From assembly GCF_016125955.1 (NCBI RefSeq), contig NZ_JADEVE010000336.1, positions 1-64,000 on the forward strand: a stretch of 64,000 bases of DNA, given 5' to 3'. The DNA is from Acetomicrobium sp. S15 = DSM 107314 (lineage in GTDB: Bacteria; Synergistota; Synergistia; Synergistales; Thermosynergistaceae). A program made the position numbers and the translations under genes. Below are positions 9,351 to 18,251 of this stretch, in pieces. Every line of letters starts with the position of its first letter. Position 1 is the stretch's first letter. Under the pieces are notes generated by a model. That model did no database searches, was not told where the DNA came from, and saw only the letters and a list, made by a program, of their open reading frames with translations.

Positions 9351-10268
9351 ATGAAAGAATTGCACTCTCTTGTTGAGCTGTTGGCATACGCCAAAGAGGT
9401 AGGCCCTAAAAGGGTCAGCGTGGCCAGGGCTGAGGACGCCGACGTCTTAGAAGCGGTCGATAGGGCACAAAAAGAGGGGATAGCCGAGGTCATCCTGGTA
9501 GGCAACGCCGACAAGATCACAGAAACTGCACGAAGCCTCGGTATCGACCTTTCTCGCTTTCGCCTCGTAGACGCGAGAGGGAGCGAAGTTGAGGTAGGCC
9601 TCACAGCCGTCGAGCTCGTCTCATCGGGTCAAGCGGACATCCTGATGAAGGGCATGATTCAGACGGCGAATTTCTTGAGAGGCGTGTTAGACAAGGAGAA
9701 GGGATTGCGCACGGGCTCCCTCCTTTCTCACACCTATATACATCAGATTGAGGGTTACGACAGGATTTTCTTCATCTGCGATCCGGCCTTCAACATCGCC
9801 CCCGACCTCGATGCCAAGGTTAAAATATTGAACAATACGGTGAACCTGGCCCATTCTTTTGGTATCGATAAGCCGAAGGTAGCGGTGCTCGCCGCCGTGG
9901 AAGTGGTGAATCCCGATATGCCGTGCACGTTGGAGGCTGCTGCTTTGGTCCAGATGAACCGCCGGGGCCAAATAAAGGGATGCGTCATCGATGGCCCGCT
10001 TGCTCTCGACAACGCGGTAAACGTGGAGGCCGCAAGGCACAAAGGGATCACCTCGGAGGTGGCAGGGCAGGCCGATATACTTCTCGTTCCCGACATAGAA
10101 GCTGGCAACCTCTTGGCGAAGTCCATCGTTTACTTTGCACCTAACAAGACGGCCGGCTTGGTCTTGGGTGCCAAAGCGCCTGTTGTGCTGACGAGCAGGA
10201 CCGACTCCCCCGAGACTAAGCTGCTCTCCATTGCCTCAGCCGTGGTCTTGTCCTCCTATAAGGCATGA
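9351..10268 (+). CDS. ptb: Phosphate butyryltransferase (phosphotransbutyrylase)
   Basis: A 305-residue PTA/PTB-family enzyme. It exchanges CoA on butyryl- or branched acyl-CoA for phosphate, giving the acyl phosphate used by Buk. The conserved C-terminal SRTDSPETKLLSIA motif and the DILMKGMIQT and GPLALDNAVN segments are typical. GGGAGG precedes ATG 9351. The stop overlaps the buk start (ATGA at 10265-10268), so the two are translationally coupled. Its substrate may be isobutyryl- or isovaleryl-CoA if the organism ferments branched amino acids (inference). Confidence 0.93.
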   Translation: MKELHSLVELLAYAKEVGPKRVSVARAEDADVLEAVDRAQKEGIAEVILVGNADKITETARSLGIDLSRFRLVDARGSEVEVGLTAVELVSSGQADILMKGMIQTANFLRGVLDKEKGLRTGSLLSHTYIHQIEGYDRIFFICDPAFNIAPDLDAKVKILNNTVNLAHSFGIDKPKVAVLAAVEVVNPDMPCTLEAAALVQMNRRGQIKGCVIDGPLALDNAVNVEAARHKGITSEVAGQADILLVPDIEAGNLLAKSIVYFAPNKTAGLVLGAKAPVVLTSRTDSPETKLLSIASAVVLSSYKA

Positions 10269-11341
10269 GCGGCGATTTCAAAATCCTCGCCATCAACCCG
10301 GGCTCGACGAGCACCAAAGTGGCCCTCTTTGAGGGAGAGCGGGAGCTGTGGAACATCACTCAACGCTACGATGTCGGCACACTCAAAGCCTTCCCCAATG
10401 TCATGGCGCAGGAGGATTTTCGCCTTGGCGAGATCGAGCTCGTTCTAAAGCAGCAAAATGCTGTCCTTGAGGAGATCGATGCCTTTGTGGGGAGAGGCGG
10501 CGTTTTGAGGCCCATTCCCGGTGGTACCTACGCCGTAAACGAAAGGATGCTCGATGACTTGCGAAGCTGCCGTTATGGAGCGCATGCAAGCAATTTGGGC
10601 GCGCCCATCGCCTGGAGACTCGCATGCAAATCCGGGGACAAGCCTTCTTTTATCGTTGATCCGGTCGTTGTGGACGAGATGGACGACATCGCGCGCATCT
10701 CCGGGCTCCCCGAGGCCCCTCGCAGGTCCATCTTTCATGCGCTGAACCAGAAATTCATGGCCAGGCGCCTTGCCGCAGAGCTCGGGCTGGATTACGAGAA
10801 TGCGAAAATTATAGTAACCCACATGGGCGGGGGTGTCTCTGTGGGCGTTCATAATAAGGGGCGCGTCGTAGATGTGTATAACGCCCTTGAAGGCGACGGT
10901 CCTTTTGCTCCCGAGAGGGCCGGCATCCTTCCGAACTGCGGTTTTGTCGATATGTGTTACAGCGGCAACTATACCTTTGAGCAGGTGCAGCGCAGGATAG
11001 CTGGCGAGGGGGGTATGGCGGCCCACTTGGGGACCAACGACCTGAGAGAGGTTGAGCGCCGGATCCGGTCCGGCGACGAGAAGGCGCGCCTTGTCTATGA
11101 AGCTATGGCGTACCAGATCATTAGGGCCATAGGCGCATCGGCGACCGTTGTCAACGGCGAGGTGGATGCCATATTGCTCACGGGCGGCATCGCCCACAGC
11201 GAAGCGTTCGTCGAACTCATTAAAGACAGAGTTAGCTTTATAGCTCCGGTCTACGTCCGTCCGGGCGAAGAGGAGATGCAAGCTTTGGTCCAAGGGGCCT
11301 TGCGCGTCTTGCGCGGCGTCGAGGAGGCCAAGGAATACTGA
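10265..11341 (+). CDS. buk: Butyrate kinase
   Basis: A 358-residue ASKHA acyl kinase. It has intact loops NPGSTSTK (phosphate 1, near residue 11), THMGGGVSVG (phosphate 2) and LTGGIAHSE (adenosine). It converts acyl phosphate and ADP to the acid and ATP, the energy-yielding step of butyrate or branched-acid fermentation. It starts inside the ptb stop codon. Compare the degenerate paralogue at 8217, which keeps the scaffold but not these loops. Confidence 0.94.
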   Translation: MSGDFKILAINPGSTSTKVALFEGERELWNITQRYDVGTLKAFPNVMAQEDFRLGEIELVLKQQNAVLEEIDAFVGRGGVLRPIPGGTYAVNERMLDDLRSCRYGAHASNLGAPIAWRLACKSGDKPSFIVDPVVVDEMDDIARISGLPEAPRRSIFHALNQKFMARRLAAELGLDYENAKIIVTHMGGGVSVGVHNKGRVVDVYNALEGDGPFAPERAGILPNCGFVDMCYSGNYTFEQVQRRIAGEGGMAAHLGTNDLREVERRIRSGDEKARLVYEAMAYQIIRAIGASATVVNGEVDAILLTGGIAHSEAFVELIKDRVSFIAPVYVRPGEEEMQALVQGALRVLRGVEEAKEY

Positions 11342-11416
11342 CCGGGAAGTTCCTTCCCGTCGAGGGAAGAGCGGTTCATTGAAGTCAAGATTATCTTGCA
11401 GGAGGATGACTGCACT

Positions 11417-12604
11417 ATGGTTAAAAATTGTAGCGGTATAGGACAATTTAGGAGGGGCACATTTGATAAGATACTTCTCGGTCCTGGCCCCAGCACTGTA
11501 GAATCTCGGGTTCTGAGGGCTCTTTCCGAACCTACCATGGGCTATCTGGATTCGGATTTCCTGGCCATCATGGACGAGACGAAGAACCTGCTGAAGTACG
11601 TCTTCCAGACGGAAAACGACCTCGCGATAGCCGTCTCCGGCACGGGGAGCGCCGGCATGGAGACCGCATGTGTAAATATGATAGAACCCGGGGACAAGGT
11701 CATCGTCTGCGTCCATGGCTACTTCGGCCAACGCCTGGCCCAGGTGGCCGAACGATGTGGTGCTGATGTGGTCACAATATCGTCTCCCTGGGGTCGTCCT
11801 GTGGATCCAGAGGACGTAAGGAAGGCGATCAAGGCTGCGCCTGGGGCTAAGGCCCTCGGTATTGTCCACGCCGAGACGTCGACGGGCGTGCTTCAGCCTC
11901 TGGGAGACATCGCCAAAATAGCCCACGACGCCGGCCTTTTCATGATAGTGGATGCCGTCACATCGCTCGGCGGAGTGGAGGTGCCCGTCGAGAAGTTCAG
12001 CCTCGATGTTGTGTATAGCGGCTCGCAGAAGTGTTTAGGAGCACCTCCAGGCTTGGCACCTCTCACCGCAAACGGCCGTGCCATGGAGGCCATAAAGAAG
12101 AGAAAAGTGCCGGTGCAGAGCTGGTATTTTGACCTTACATTGCTTGCCCGCTACTGGGGAGACGAAAGGCTCTATCATCACACCGCTCCGGCCAACATGA
12201 TTTATGCGTTGAACGAGTCGTTGAGGATCGTGGCCGAAGAGGGGATAGAGAAGAGATGGGAGCGCCACCTCAAAAACGCGAAGGCCCTGGCGGCAGGGCT
12301 CGAGGCGATGGGGTTAAAACTCTTGGTGGATGAACCGTACAGGCTACCTTCGCTCATAACCGTGAGAGTCCCCGAGGGAATAGACGAGGCTGCATTGAGA
12401 AAGCAACTCATGTCCGTCTATGGGATCGAGGTCGGCTCAGGCCTGGGAGAACTAAAAGGCAAGATCCTCCGCATAGGGCTGATGGGCAGCTCCTCCAACA
12501 GCAGGAACATAATTCTTCTGCTGGCCGCTTTGGGGAGTATATTGCGTTCCATGGGATTTGCTGCGGACTTGACCGCCTCATTGGATGCCGCTCGGAGCGC
12601 TTAA
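11417..12604 (+). CDS. Class V aminotransferase (alanine/serine-glyoxylate aminotransferase type)
   Basis: A 395-residue PLP enzyme of fold type I. It has the GPGPS opening (near residue 20), GTGSAGMET for phosphate binding, AETSTG, and SGSQKCLGAPPG carrying the Schiff-base lysine. The family includes alanine-glyoxylate, serine-pyruvate and related aminotransferases; the substrate is not fixed by sequence. ATG 11417 is chosen because GGAGG at 11401-11405 is well placed for it; an upstream TTG at 11396 lies within that Shine-Dalgarno region. It stands 75 bases after buk, possibly in the same transcript. Confidence 0.85.
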   Translation: MVKNCSGIGQFRRGTFDKILLGPGPSTVESRVLRALSEPTMGYLDSDFLAIMDETKNLLKYVFQTENDLAIAVSGTGSAGMETACVNMIEPGDKVIVCVHGYFGQRLAQVAERCGADVVTISSPWGRPVDPEDVRKAIKAAPGAKALGIVHAETSTGVLQPLGDIAKIAHDAGLFMIVDAVTSLGGVEVPVEKFSLDVVYSGSQKCLGAPPGLAPLTANGRAMEAIKKRKVPVQSWYFDLTLLARYWGDERLYHHTAPANMIYALNESLRIVAEEGIEKRWERHLKNAKALAAGLEAMGLKLLVDEPYRLPSLITVRVPEGIDEAALRKQLMSVYGIEVGSGLGELKGKILRIGLMGSSSNSRNIILLLAALGSILRSMGFAADLTASLDAARSA

Positions 12605-12647
12605 TAAGAAGGGCAGATTTAGTCGTCAAAACTACAAAAATATCGCT

Positions 12648-12673
12648 TAGAGGGGCTGGTGACAGCCCCTCTA
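12648..12673 (+). promoter_or_regulatory. Perfect 11-bp hairpin with GTGA (GNRA) tetraloop before the permease
   Basis: TAGAGGGGCTG (12648-12658), loop GTGA, CAGCCCCTCTA (12663-12673). It ends 4 bases before the first possible start (GTG 12678) and 19 bases before GTG 12693. It is followed by AAAAAG rather than T, so it looks more like a translational control or RNA-processing element than a terminator. Confidence 0.55.
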
Positions 12674-12677
12674 AAAA

Positions 12678-14072
12678 GTGGGATGCGTTGAAGTGAAGCA
12701 CATTCGACCCGTTATATATCTCGCATTGGCAATCCTCGGCCTGTTGTTGCAAATATTTCCCTGGCTTGAATTGCCGGCAGCTACGGCATGTGCCGTGGCC
12801 ATGGCGGTTTCTTTGCCTTATACGAGCAAGGGAAGTAGGATATTGGTGATTTTTTTGATGTCGGTAAGTTGTCTTTTTATGTTGAGCCATGGTGCCGGGC
12901 TTTCGCTCTGGACTAAGGCCCTTACGGACATGCTCGATGTGGTCGTGGTGGTAAGCTTTGTGCCGCTTTTGACGTTGGGCGTCACAGAGGGCGGGTCCCT
13001 CAATGTTTTGGGGGACTTTTTGGGGACGCACGTAAAAAGCATGTGGGGGTGCTATGCCGTCATTGCTGTCGCGGCCTTTATAGTGGGTTCGTTGATCCTG
13101 GTCACCACGATACCGCTTTTGTGGGTCATAAGTTCTGCCGCGCTTTCGCGCTTCATGAAGGACCCCGACAGGCTGCTGGTCATTTCGATACCGAGGGGTT
13201 ATAGCGCAGCGCTCGTATGGGCTCCGGCTGCTCCCACGGTGGCTGTATGTCTTGCCGCCTCACAAGCTCAATGGCTCGACGTGTTGCCTTATGCTATAGG
13301 GGTGAGCTTTGTATATCTGGCATTGGCTTTGTTCACTGGCTATCAGTGCTTTAAAGGAGAAAAGGCAGACCTTTTACATTTGGAGGCAAAACCATTGCCC
13401 GAGGACGAGGGCCTCTTTGCGACGCGGCGTAAGGCTTTAATTCAAATGATGTTCTTCTTGATTGCGTTTGTGATCTCTGTAGCGCTGCTCACTGGCCCTT
13501 ATGGTCTCAATTATTACGTCGTCGTTCCAGTTGCTGCGCTCTGCATAACACTGCTTTGGTTGGTTGTCATCAAAAAGACGAGGCGCATACCAATGTTACT
13601 CTTGGGTTTTATAAAGAATACGCTGCCGGGCATAGGCTCTCAAGTTGCCCTTCTGCTCACGGCAGGGTTTTTTGGCACTGCAATGTCGCTAACGCCGATA
13701 GAGGGATGGATAGGGAGCCTTTTGGCATTTTTCTGCGACAGAGGCGTATTGGTCATCATTGCTGCCCTGGTGGTCCTCATCGTGGGAGGTGCCGTGATTG
13801 GCATACATCCTTTTATCACAATAGTGGTGGTAGGCAAAAGCTTGGAGACGTTGGAGTCGGTATTGCCAATTACCGTGGTGGCCCTTACGCTCTTAAGCGC
13901 CAGTTCAATAGGGTTTCTCATATCTCCTCTTTCCGCCACTGCGCTTGTCACGTCTGCCATGGCGCATCTCTCTTCGTTTGTGGTGGGGCCGCGCAACAAC
14001 CTCGTTTATGGGGTAATTGCCTCTTTTCTGATGGTGGTGATCGTTTATATCGTCTCTCAATGGGCGGTATGA
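12678..14072 (+). CDS. Multi-pass permease, ion-transporter (IT) superfamily-like
   Basis: A 464-residue, very hydrophobic protein with about 11-12 predicted membrane segments in two halves separated by a hydrophilic stretch around residues 220-245. The layout resembles DUF401/GntP/ArsB-like carriers of the IT superfamily, but I do not recognise a substrate signature. GTG 12678 and GTG 12693 are both possible starts and neither has a strong ribosome-binding site. Position after an aminotransferase allows a role in amino- or organic-acid movement (inference only). Confidence 0.6.
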   Translation: MGCVEVKHIRPVIYLALAILGLLLQIFPWLELPAATACAVAMAVSLPYTSKGSRILVIFLMSVSCLFMLSHGAGLSLWTKALTDMLDVVVVVSFVPLLTLGVTEGGSLNVLGDFLGTHVKSMWGCYAVIAVAAFIVGSLILVTTIPLLWVISSAALSRFMKDPDRLLVISIPRGYSAALVWAPAAPTVAVCLAASQAQWLDVLPYAIGVSFVYLALALFTGYQCFKGEKADLLHLEAKPLPEDEGLFATRRKALIQMMFFLIAFVISVALLTGPYGLNYYVVVPVAALCITLLWLVVIKKTRRIPMLLLGFIKNTLPGIGSQVALLLTAGFFGTAMSLTPIEGWIGSLLAFFCDRGVLVIIAALVVLIVGGAVIGIHPFITIVVVGKSLETLESVLPITVVALTLLSASSIGFLISPLSATALVTSAMAHLSSFVVGPRNNLVYGVIASFLMVVIVYIVSQWAV

Positions 14073-14124
14073 GGCGGCAAAACTTTCTAATATGTAAAAG
14101 CAAAATTTATGTATAAAACAGAAA

Positions 14125-14150
14125 GGGAGGGTTCAAAAACGGACCCTCCC
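14125..14150. terminator. Bidirectional terminator between the permease and tpx
   Basis: GGGAGGGT (14125-14132) pairs with ACCCTCCC (14143-14150) around a 10-base loop. On the minus strand the hairpin is followed by TTTCTGTTTT, which suits the end of tpx. On the plus strand the tail is weaker. Confidence 0.65.
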
Positions 14151-14161
14151 CATGGTTTTGC

Positions 14162-14677
14162 TTACAGCAGTTCTTTAAGTGCTTTTAGCGCGGCGTCGTA
14201 GTCGGGATGGTTGGTGGCCTCCGGGACTACCTGCACGTAACGGATTACGTCATCCTTATCCACTACGAAGACCGACCTGGCCAATAAGCGCAGCTCTTTC
14301 ATCAGGACGCCCCAGTTTTGGCCGAAAGAGGCGTCACGATGGTCTGAAAGGGTTATAACCTTGTCTATCTTGCCGGTCGTGCAGAAGCGCCTGATGGCGA
14401 AGGGAAGATCCATAGAGATATTAAGCACCACCACATCGCCTGGGAGAGAGGCGGCTTCGTCGTTGAAGCGGTGTACCTGGAGGTCGCACACTGATGTGTC
14501 GAGCGATGGAGTAGTGGAGATAAGTTTGACCTTGCCCGCGAAGTCCTTAAGCGTCACTGGCTTGAGGCTTTGATCTAAGACCACGAAACCAGGAGCCTTG
14601 TCGCCGACCTTGAGCTCCGGCCCTACCAGTGTTATGGGATTACCTCCCATGGTAACTACTCCCTTGCGTTCGGTCAT
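14162..14677 (-). CDS. tpx: Thiol peroxidase (Tpx, peroxiredoxin)
   Basis: A 171-residue peroxiredoxin from ATG 14677 (AGGTGGG lies 9-10 bases upstream; an ATG seven codons earlier is possible). The peroxidatic cysteine is in PSLDTSVCDLQ (about residue 64), and the resolving cysteine is in RRFCTTG (about 99), the spacing of atypical 2-Cys Tpx enzymes. It reduces H2O2 and organic peroxides using thioredoxin-like donors, useful in a strict anaerobe. It lies downstream of the sugar kinase on the same strand with about 85 bases between, so it may have its own promoter. Confidence 0.92.
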   Translation of the reverse strand: MTERKGVVTMGGNPITLVGPELKVGDKAPGFVVLDQSLKPVTLKDFAGKVKLISTTPSLDTSVCDLQVHRFNDEAASLPGDVVVLNISMDLPFAIRRFCTTGKIDKVITLSDHRDASFGQNWGVLMKELRLLARSVFVVDKDDVIRYVQVVPEATNHPDYDAALKALKELL

Positions 14678-14761
14678 CCTCGATCCCACCTTTCTCATAA
14701 TGTTTGCGTTTCAAATAATACTCATTTTAAGCTCGATAGTCTATATGGATTCGGTTACAGT

Positions 14762-16339
14762 TTATCGCTGCCGTCGAGTGCTTTCAAAAGTCTGCCGAGT
14801 TCCGGCCATTAGGGTGATATCTCTCAGCTCCTTAAAACTATCCTTGAGGGCTGGGTAAAGACTTTTGTAGATAGAGTAGGTGGCATCATAAATGACTTTA
14901 TCCTCCCCGCTCGGCCTGTGCGCCTTTCCGTTCTTCTGGGCGGCTCTTTTGACCGCTTCTTGGCAGTCTTTGTATGCGCCGGAGGCCACTCCGCCCAGCA
15001 TAGCCGCCCCGAGCGTAGCTGTTTCGTAAAAGGAGAGTGCCACGATCTCAACGCCGGTTATCTCTGACCTCAAGGAGGCCAAGAAGGGGTTCCTCGCCCC
15101 CTTGCCCACCACGGCTATGGAGGAAAGCTTCCTCCCCAACAAATCTTCTGCGGCCTCCAGGTTTTGCCTCAGGCCGTAAGAACCCCCTTCGAGCACCGCC
15201 CTTATCAGGTCGTTTTTGGTAGTGCTGAGGCTCAAGCCGAAGAATACACCCTTAGCGTGAGGGTCCCATATGGGGCTGCGTTCTCCTGACATGTATGGAA
15301 GGAATACGACTCCGTTGGACCCAGGTTGGGAAATGGCTGCCTCTCGACACAACAGATCATAAGCGTCGAGGCCGCAGAGGTGGGCCACATCTTTTTCTTC
15401 CTCTCCGAGGGTGTCTCTTGCCCAACGGAATGCGGCCCCTACCGCCACCATAGCCCCCATGGCTAACCACCTGGAAGGGAAAGTGTGGCAGCGATTCAAA
15501 AACCTCGCATCGAACATTGGTCTTTCCATGCAGATTGCGAGCACGTCCGAGGTGCCCATCGTCTCGAAGACTTCTCCGTCCTCGACCACGCCCGCTGCTA
15601 AGGCTGAACAGGCGCTATCGGCCCCTCCCATGGCTACGGGGATCCCTTTGGATAAGCCCAATATTTGAGCGCCCCTATTGTTGAGCCTTCCCACCATCTC
15701 GTGCGACTGAATGAGCTTTGGCAGTTTCTTTATGTCTACGCCGTATACCTCGCATAGCGCTGGAGACCAGGATCGTTTTCTTCCTTGGTCGAAGAGACCA
15801 GTGAGCGAGGCATTGGAATAATCCATGCCGGCATTGCCTGTCAGCGCCATCGCCAAAAACGTATTGGCGTGTCCAAAGATAGCTGCGGAGTCATAGACCT
15901 CGGGCTCGTTATCTTTGATCCAGCGCATCGTGGTGCCGGATATGGTCCCAGGGGCAACCCTATTGCCGCTTTCCTCCAAAAACCACTCAAGCGGCGCCTT
16001 TTCCTGTATAAAGGCGGCCTCGCGAAAGGAGCGCGTATCGAGGTACAATATAGCCGGTCTTAGCGGGTTTCCTTCAGCGTCCATGGCGACGAGCGACGGG
16101 CACATGTTGCTAAAGCCTATGCCGGTTATCGAATACCCATCCAACGCCGAAAGCAGGTTTTTCATACACGCAGAAAGCCTTTCCAGCCAATGTCGGGTTT
16201 CGGATTCGGCCCAACCGGGGTGCGGAAAAATATTATCCAACGGTTCGGAAACGAGACCTATGAGGTTCCCCTCCAGGTCGAAGCTTCCGACCTTTATGCC
16301 TCCTCCCCCGATGTCGATGCCCAAGAGAACCTCTTTCAT
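14762..16339 (-). CDS. FGGY-family carbohydrate kinase
   Basis: A 525-residue ASKHA sugar kinase. The N-terminal phosphate loop is GIDIGGGGIK. Later elements include GGADSACSALAAG, the GTSD loop and the C-terminal VVGKGARNPF adenosine-binding motif. Overall similarity is to xylulokinase/gluconokinase-type FGGY enzymes; the sugar cannot be named. It is the fourth gene of a minus-strand operon, 13 bases after the aldolase, and would phosphorylate the ketose made by the upstream dehydrogenases (inference). Confidence 0.82.
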   Translation of the reverse strand: MKEVLLGIDIGGGGIKVGSFDLEGNLIGLVSEPLDNIFPHPGWAESETRHWLERLSACMKNLLSALDGYSITGIGFSNMCPSLVAMDAEGNPLRPAILYLDTRSFREAAFIQEKAPLEWFLEESGNRVAPGTISGTTMRWIKDNEPEVYDSAAIFGHANTFLAMALTGNAGMDYSNASLTGLFDQGRKRSWSPALCEVYGVDIKKLPKLIQSHEMVGRLNNRGAQILGLSKGIPVAMGGADSACSALAAGVVEDGEVFETMGTSDVLAICMERPMFDARFLNRCHTFPSRWLAMGAMVAVGAAFRWARDTLGEEEKDVAHLCGLDAYDLLCREAAISQPGSNGVVFLPYMSGERSPIWDPHAKGVFFGLSLSTTKNDLIRAVLEGGSYGLRQNLEAAEDLLGRKLSSIAVVGKGARNPFLASLRSEITGVEIVALSFYETATLGAAMLGGVASGAYKDCQEAVKRAAQKNGKAHRPSGEDKVIYDATYSIYKSLYPALKDSFKELRDITLMAGTRQTFESTRRQR

Positions 16340-16352
16340 GACGCCTTTACTC

Positions 16353-17156
16353 TTAGGACCCCTTTATTATCATCTTCGCCGCCTCTTCGGGCGTCTTCTC
16401 TTTGTGGATCACCGCCTTGACTGCGCTGATCACCCCTGGAATGTCGTCATGCTGCCACACGTTCCTGCCGTATGTCACGCCAGAGGCGCCGGCGCTCACG
16501 GCGTCGTAGGTCATTTTCAGGAGGTCCATGCTGCTCTCCATTTTGGGACCTCCCGCCACGACTACATAGGTTGGGCACGCCTCTACGACCTTGGCGAAGC
16601 TTTCAGGAGAACCGGTGTACCAGGTCTTTACTATGTCCACGCCGAGTTCAGCCCCAACGCGGGCGCAGTAGCTTATGTGCTCCGCGCTGTAGCGTTCGCT
16701 CTCAGGGATGAGGTTACCGGCCGGGTATATGTGGGCGACGAGGGGCATGCCCATGCTCTGGGCTTCCTTGGAGATCATGCCCAAGCCTTTGAGCATTTCA
16801 GGCTGCCTCTCGTCGCCCATTATGATGCCCACGGATATGGCGTCTGCGCCGAGCCTTACGGCCTCTTCCACATCTGCGAAGAGCACATCATAGCTCTTGT
16901 GGAAAGGAGAGAAACCGGAGGCTTTCATGATCAGAGAGGCCTTGCCGGCATGAGGAGGGAAGAGTTTGGAGGCGATGCCCTTGTTTAATGTGACTGCCTC
17001 GACGCCGGCATTTACGACAGCAGCGAGCTTAGCTCTGATGTCTTCTATCCCCGGCAAAACGCCCCTGTTGACGCCATGATCGAAGGCCACCACAAATATG
17101 CGCCCCGATTTAGGATTAAGTAAGCGGGATAGGCGAATCTGTTTTCCTAAAGACAA
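16353..17156 (-). CDS. DhnA/LsrF-type class I aldolase
   Basis: A 267-residue TIM-barrel aldolase of the DeoC/FbaB/LacD superfamily. FDHGVNRG near residue 26 binds phosphate or substrate, and the VDIVKTWYTG segment (near residue 176) carries the Schiff-base lysine. Members include class I fructose-bisphosphate aldolase, LsrF and the ADH synthase of archaeal aromatic synthesis. Next to a sugar kinase and two dehydrogenases, cleavage of a phosphorylated ketose is the likely job. It sits 22 bases from the preceding gene. Confidence 0.78.
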   Translation of the reverse strand: MSLGKQIRLSRLLNPKSGRIFVVAFDHGVNRGVLPGIEDIRAKLAAVVNAGVEAVTLNKGIASKLFPPHAGKASLIMKASGFSPFHKSYDVLFADVEEAVRLGADAISVGIIMGDERQPEMLKGLGMISKEAQSMGMPLVAHIYPAGNLIPESERYSAEHISYCARVGAELGVDIVKTWYTGSPESFAKVVEACPTYVVVAGGPKMESSMDLLKMTYDAVSAGASGVTYGRNVWQHDDIPGVISAVKAVIHKEKTPEEAAKMIIKGS

Positions 17157-17178
17157 GCTGCATCTCCCCTTTGTGGCT

Positions 17179-18213
17179 TTATGGTTCTATCAATATCTTC
17201 ACGCCTTCGGCAGATTTGGCCACGTCGAAGGCTTTGTTTATTTCCCTTAAAGAAAACCTGTGGGAAATGAGTTGCTTTAAATTGACCATGCCGTATTCGA
17301 CCATCTGCATAGCTTCAATGAAATTCTGCCTGGTGGAGGAGCTCGCCCCCGTGACGATGATCTCGTTGTAATGAATGACGTTTGGATCTATTACACTTGT
17401 ATCTCCCTCGGGGAAGCCCGCAAAGAGGCTGACCCTGCCCCCCTTGCGGACCGTCTTCAGCACGTCGCCGACGAGGTCTTTTACACCCACTGCCATGATG
17501 GCCACATCGAATCCCATCTCCGTCTCTTCCTTTGCGACGTCGATCAACGATTCGACAGCGGGGTCTACCACCCTGTCTGCGCCGAACTTTGCGGCGAGCC
17601 TTCGCCTCCCCTCAAACAGTTCGCTCGAAACGACTTTTCTGGCCCCTCTAGCCTTTGCGAGCATGAGGTGCATGAGGCCAATGGGGCCGGCACCTATGAT
17701 GAGCACGGTATCTCCAGCCGAGACATTCGCTTTCTTCTGGCCGTTTATGCAACAAGCAAAGGGCTCAAGGATTGCAGCCTCTTCGAAGTCTATAGAATCG
17801 GGAAGGCGCACGACATTGCCGCTTTCGAGAGCCACAGCAGGTATGCGGACGTATTCGGCGAAGCCTCCGTCGAACTCGTAGCCTATGGCTTGCCGGTTTG
17901 CGCAGACATTTTCGAGCCCTATCCGGCAGTAAAGGCACTTCCTGCACGGCACGATGGGGGCTACGCCGATCCTATCGCCCAGTTTGAATTCCAAAACCTT
18001 TTTGCCCACCTCTACAACTTCGCCCGACAATTCGTGCCCGATTATCGAAGGATAGTGGATGCCCCTCGTCTTCTTGCCGGATACGATGCGAAAGTCAGTT
18101 CCGCATATAGCCGCCGCCAGCACTCTCGCCAATATCTCGTCATCGCCGATCGCTGGGCGTTCGATCTCGGTCAATTCCAATCTGTTAGGACCATAAAGTA
18201 TCGCTGCCAGCAA
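17179..18213 (-). CDS. Zinc-dependent medium-chain dehydrogenase (polyol/threonine dehydrogenase-like)
   Basis: A 344-residue MDR enzyme. The catalytic zinc ligands lie in ICGTD (Cys near 37) and GHELSGEVVE (His-Glu). Four structural-zinc cysteines lie in CRKCLYCRIGLENVC. The Rossmann motif is IIGAGPIGLM. Relatives oxidise sorbitol, galactitol-1-phosphate, threonine or similar secondary alcohols with NAD(P)+. It lies 38 bases downstream of the iron alcohol dehydrogenase in the same operon. Confidence 0.85.
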   Translation of the reverse strand: MLAAILYGPNRLELTEIERPAIGDDEILARVLAAAICGTDFRIVSGKKTRGIHYPSIIGHELSGEVVEVGKKVLEFKLGDRIGVAPIVPCRKCLYCRIGLENVCANRQAIGYEFDGGFAEYVRIPAVALESGNVVRLPDSIDFEEAAILEPFACCINGQKKANVSAGDTVLIIGAGPIGLMHLMLAKARGARKVVSSELFEGRRRLAAKFGADRVVDPAVESLIDVAKEETEMGFDVAIMAVGVKDLVGDVLKTVRKGGRVSLFAGFPEGDTSVIDPNVIHYNEIIVTGASSSTRQNFIEAMQMVEYGMVNLKQLISHRFSLREINKAFDVAKSAEGVKILIEP

Positions 18214-18251
18214 TGCAGTTGCACCTCCCCGCTTTTCGTCGCTACCTTTCG

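Noticed and set aside
10445..11926. 493-codon minus-strand frame across buk and the aminotransferase
   Set aside because: It is antisense to two genes with strong family motifs, has no recognisable domain and no ribosome-binding site.
13556..14116. 186-codon plus-strand frame overlapping the permease
   Set aside because: A shadow of the permease gene in another frame, with cysteine/arginine-rich, non-protein-like composition.
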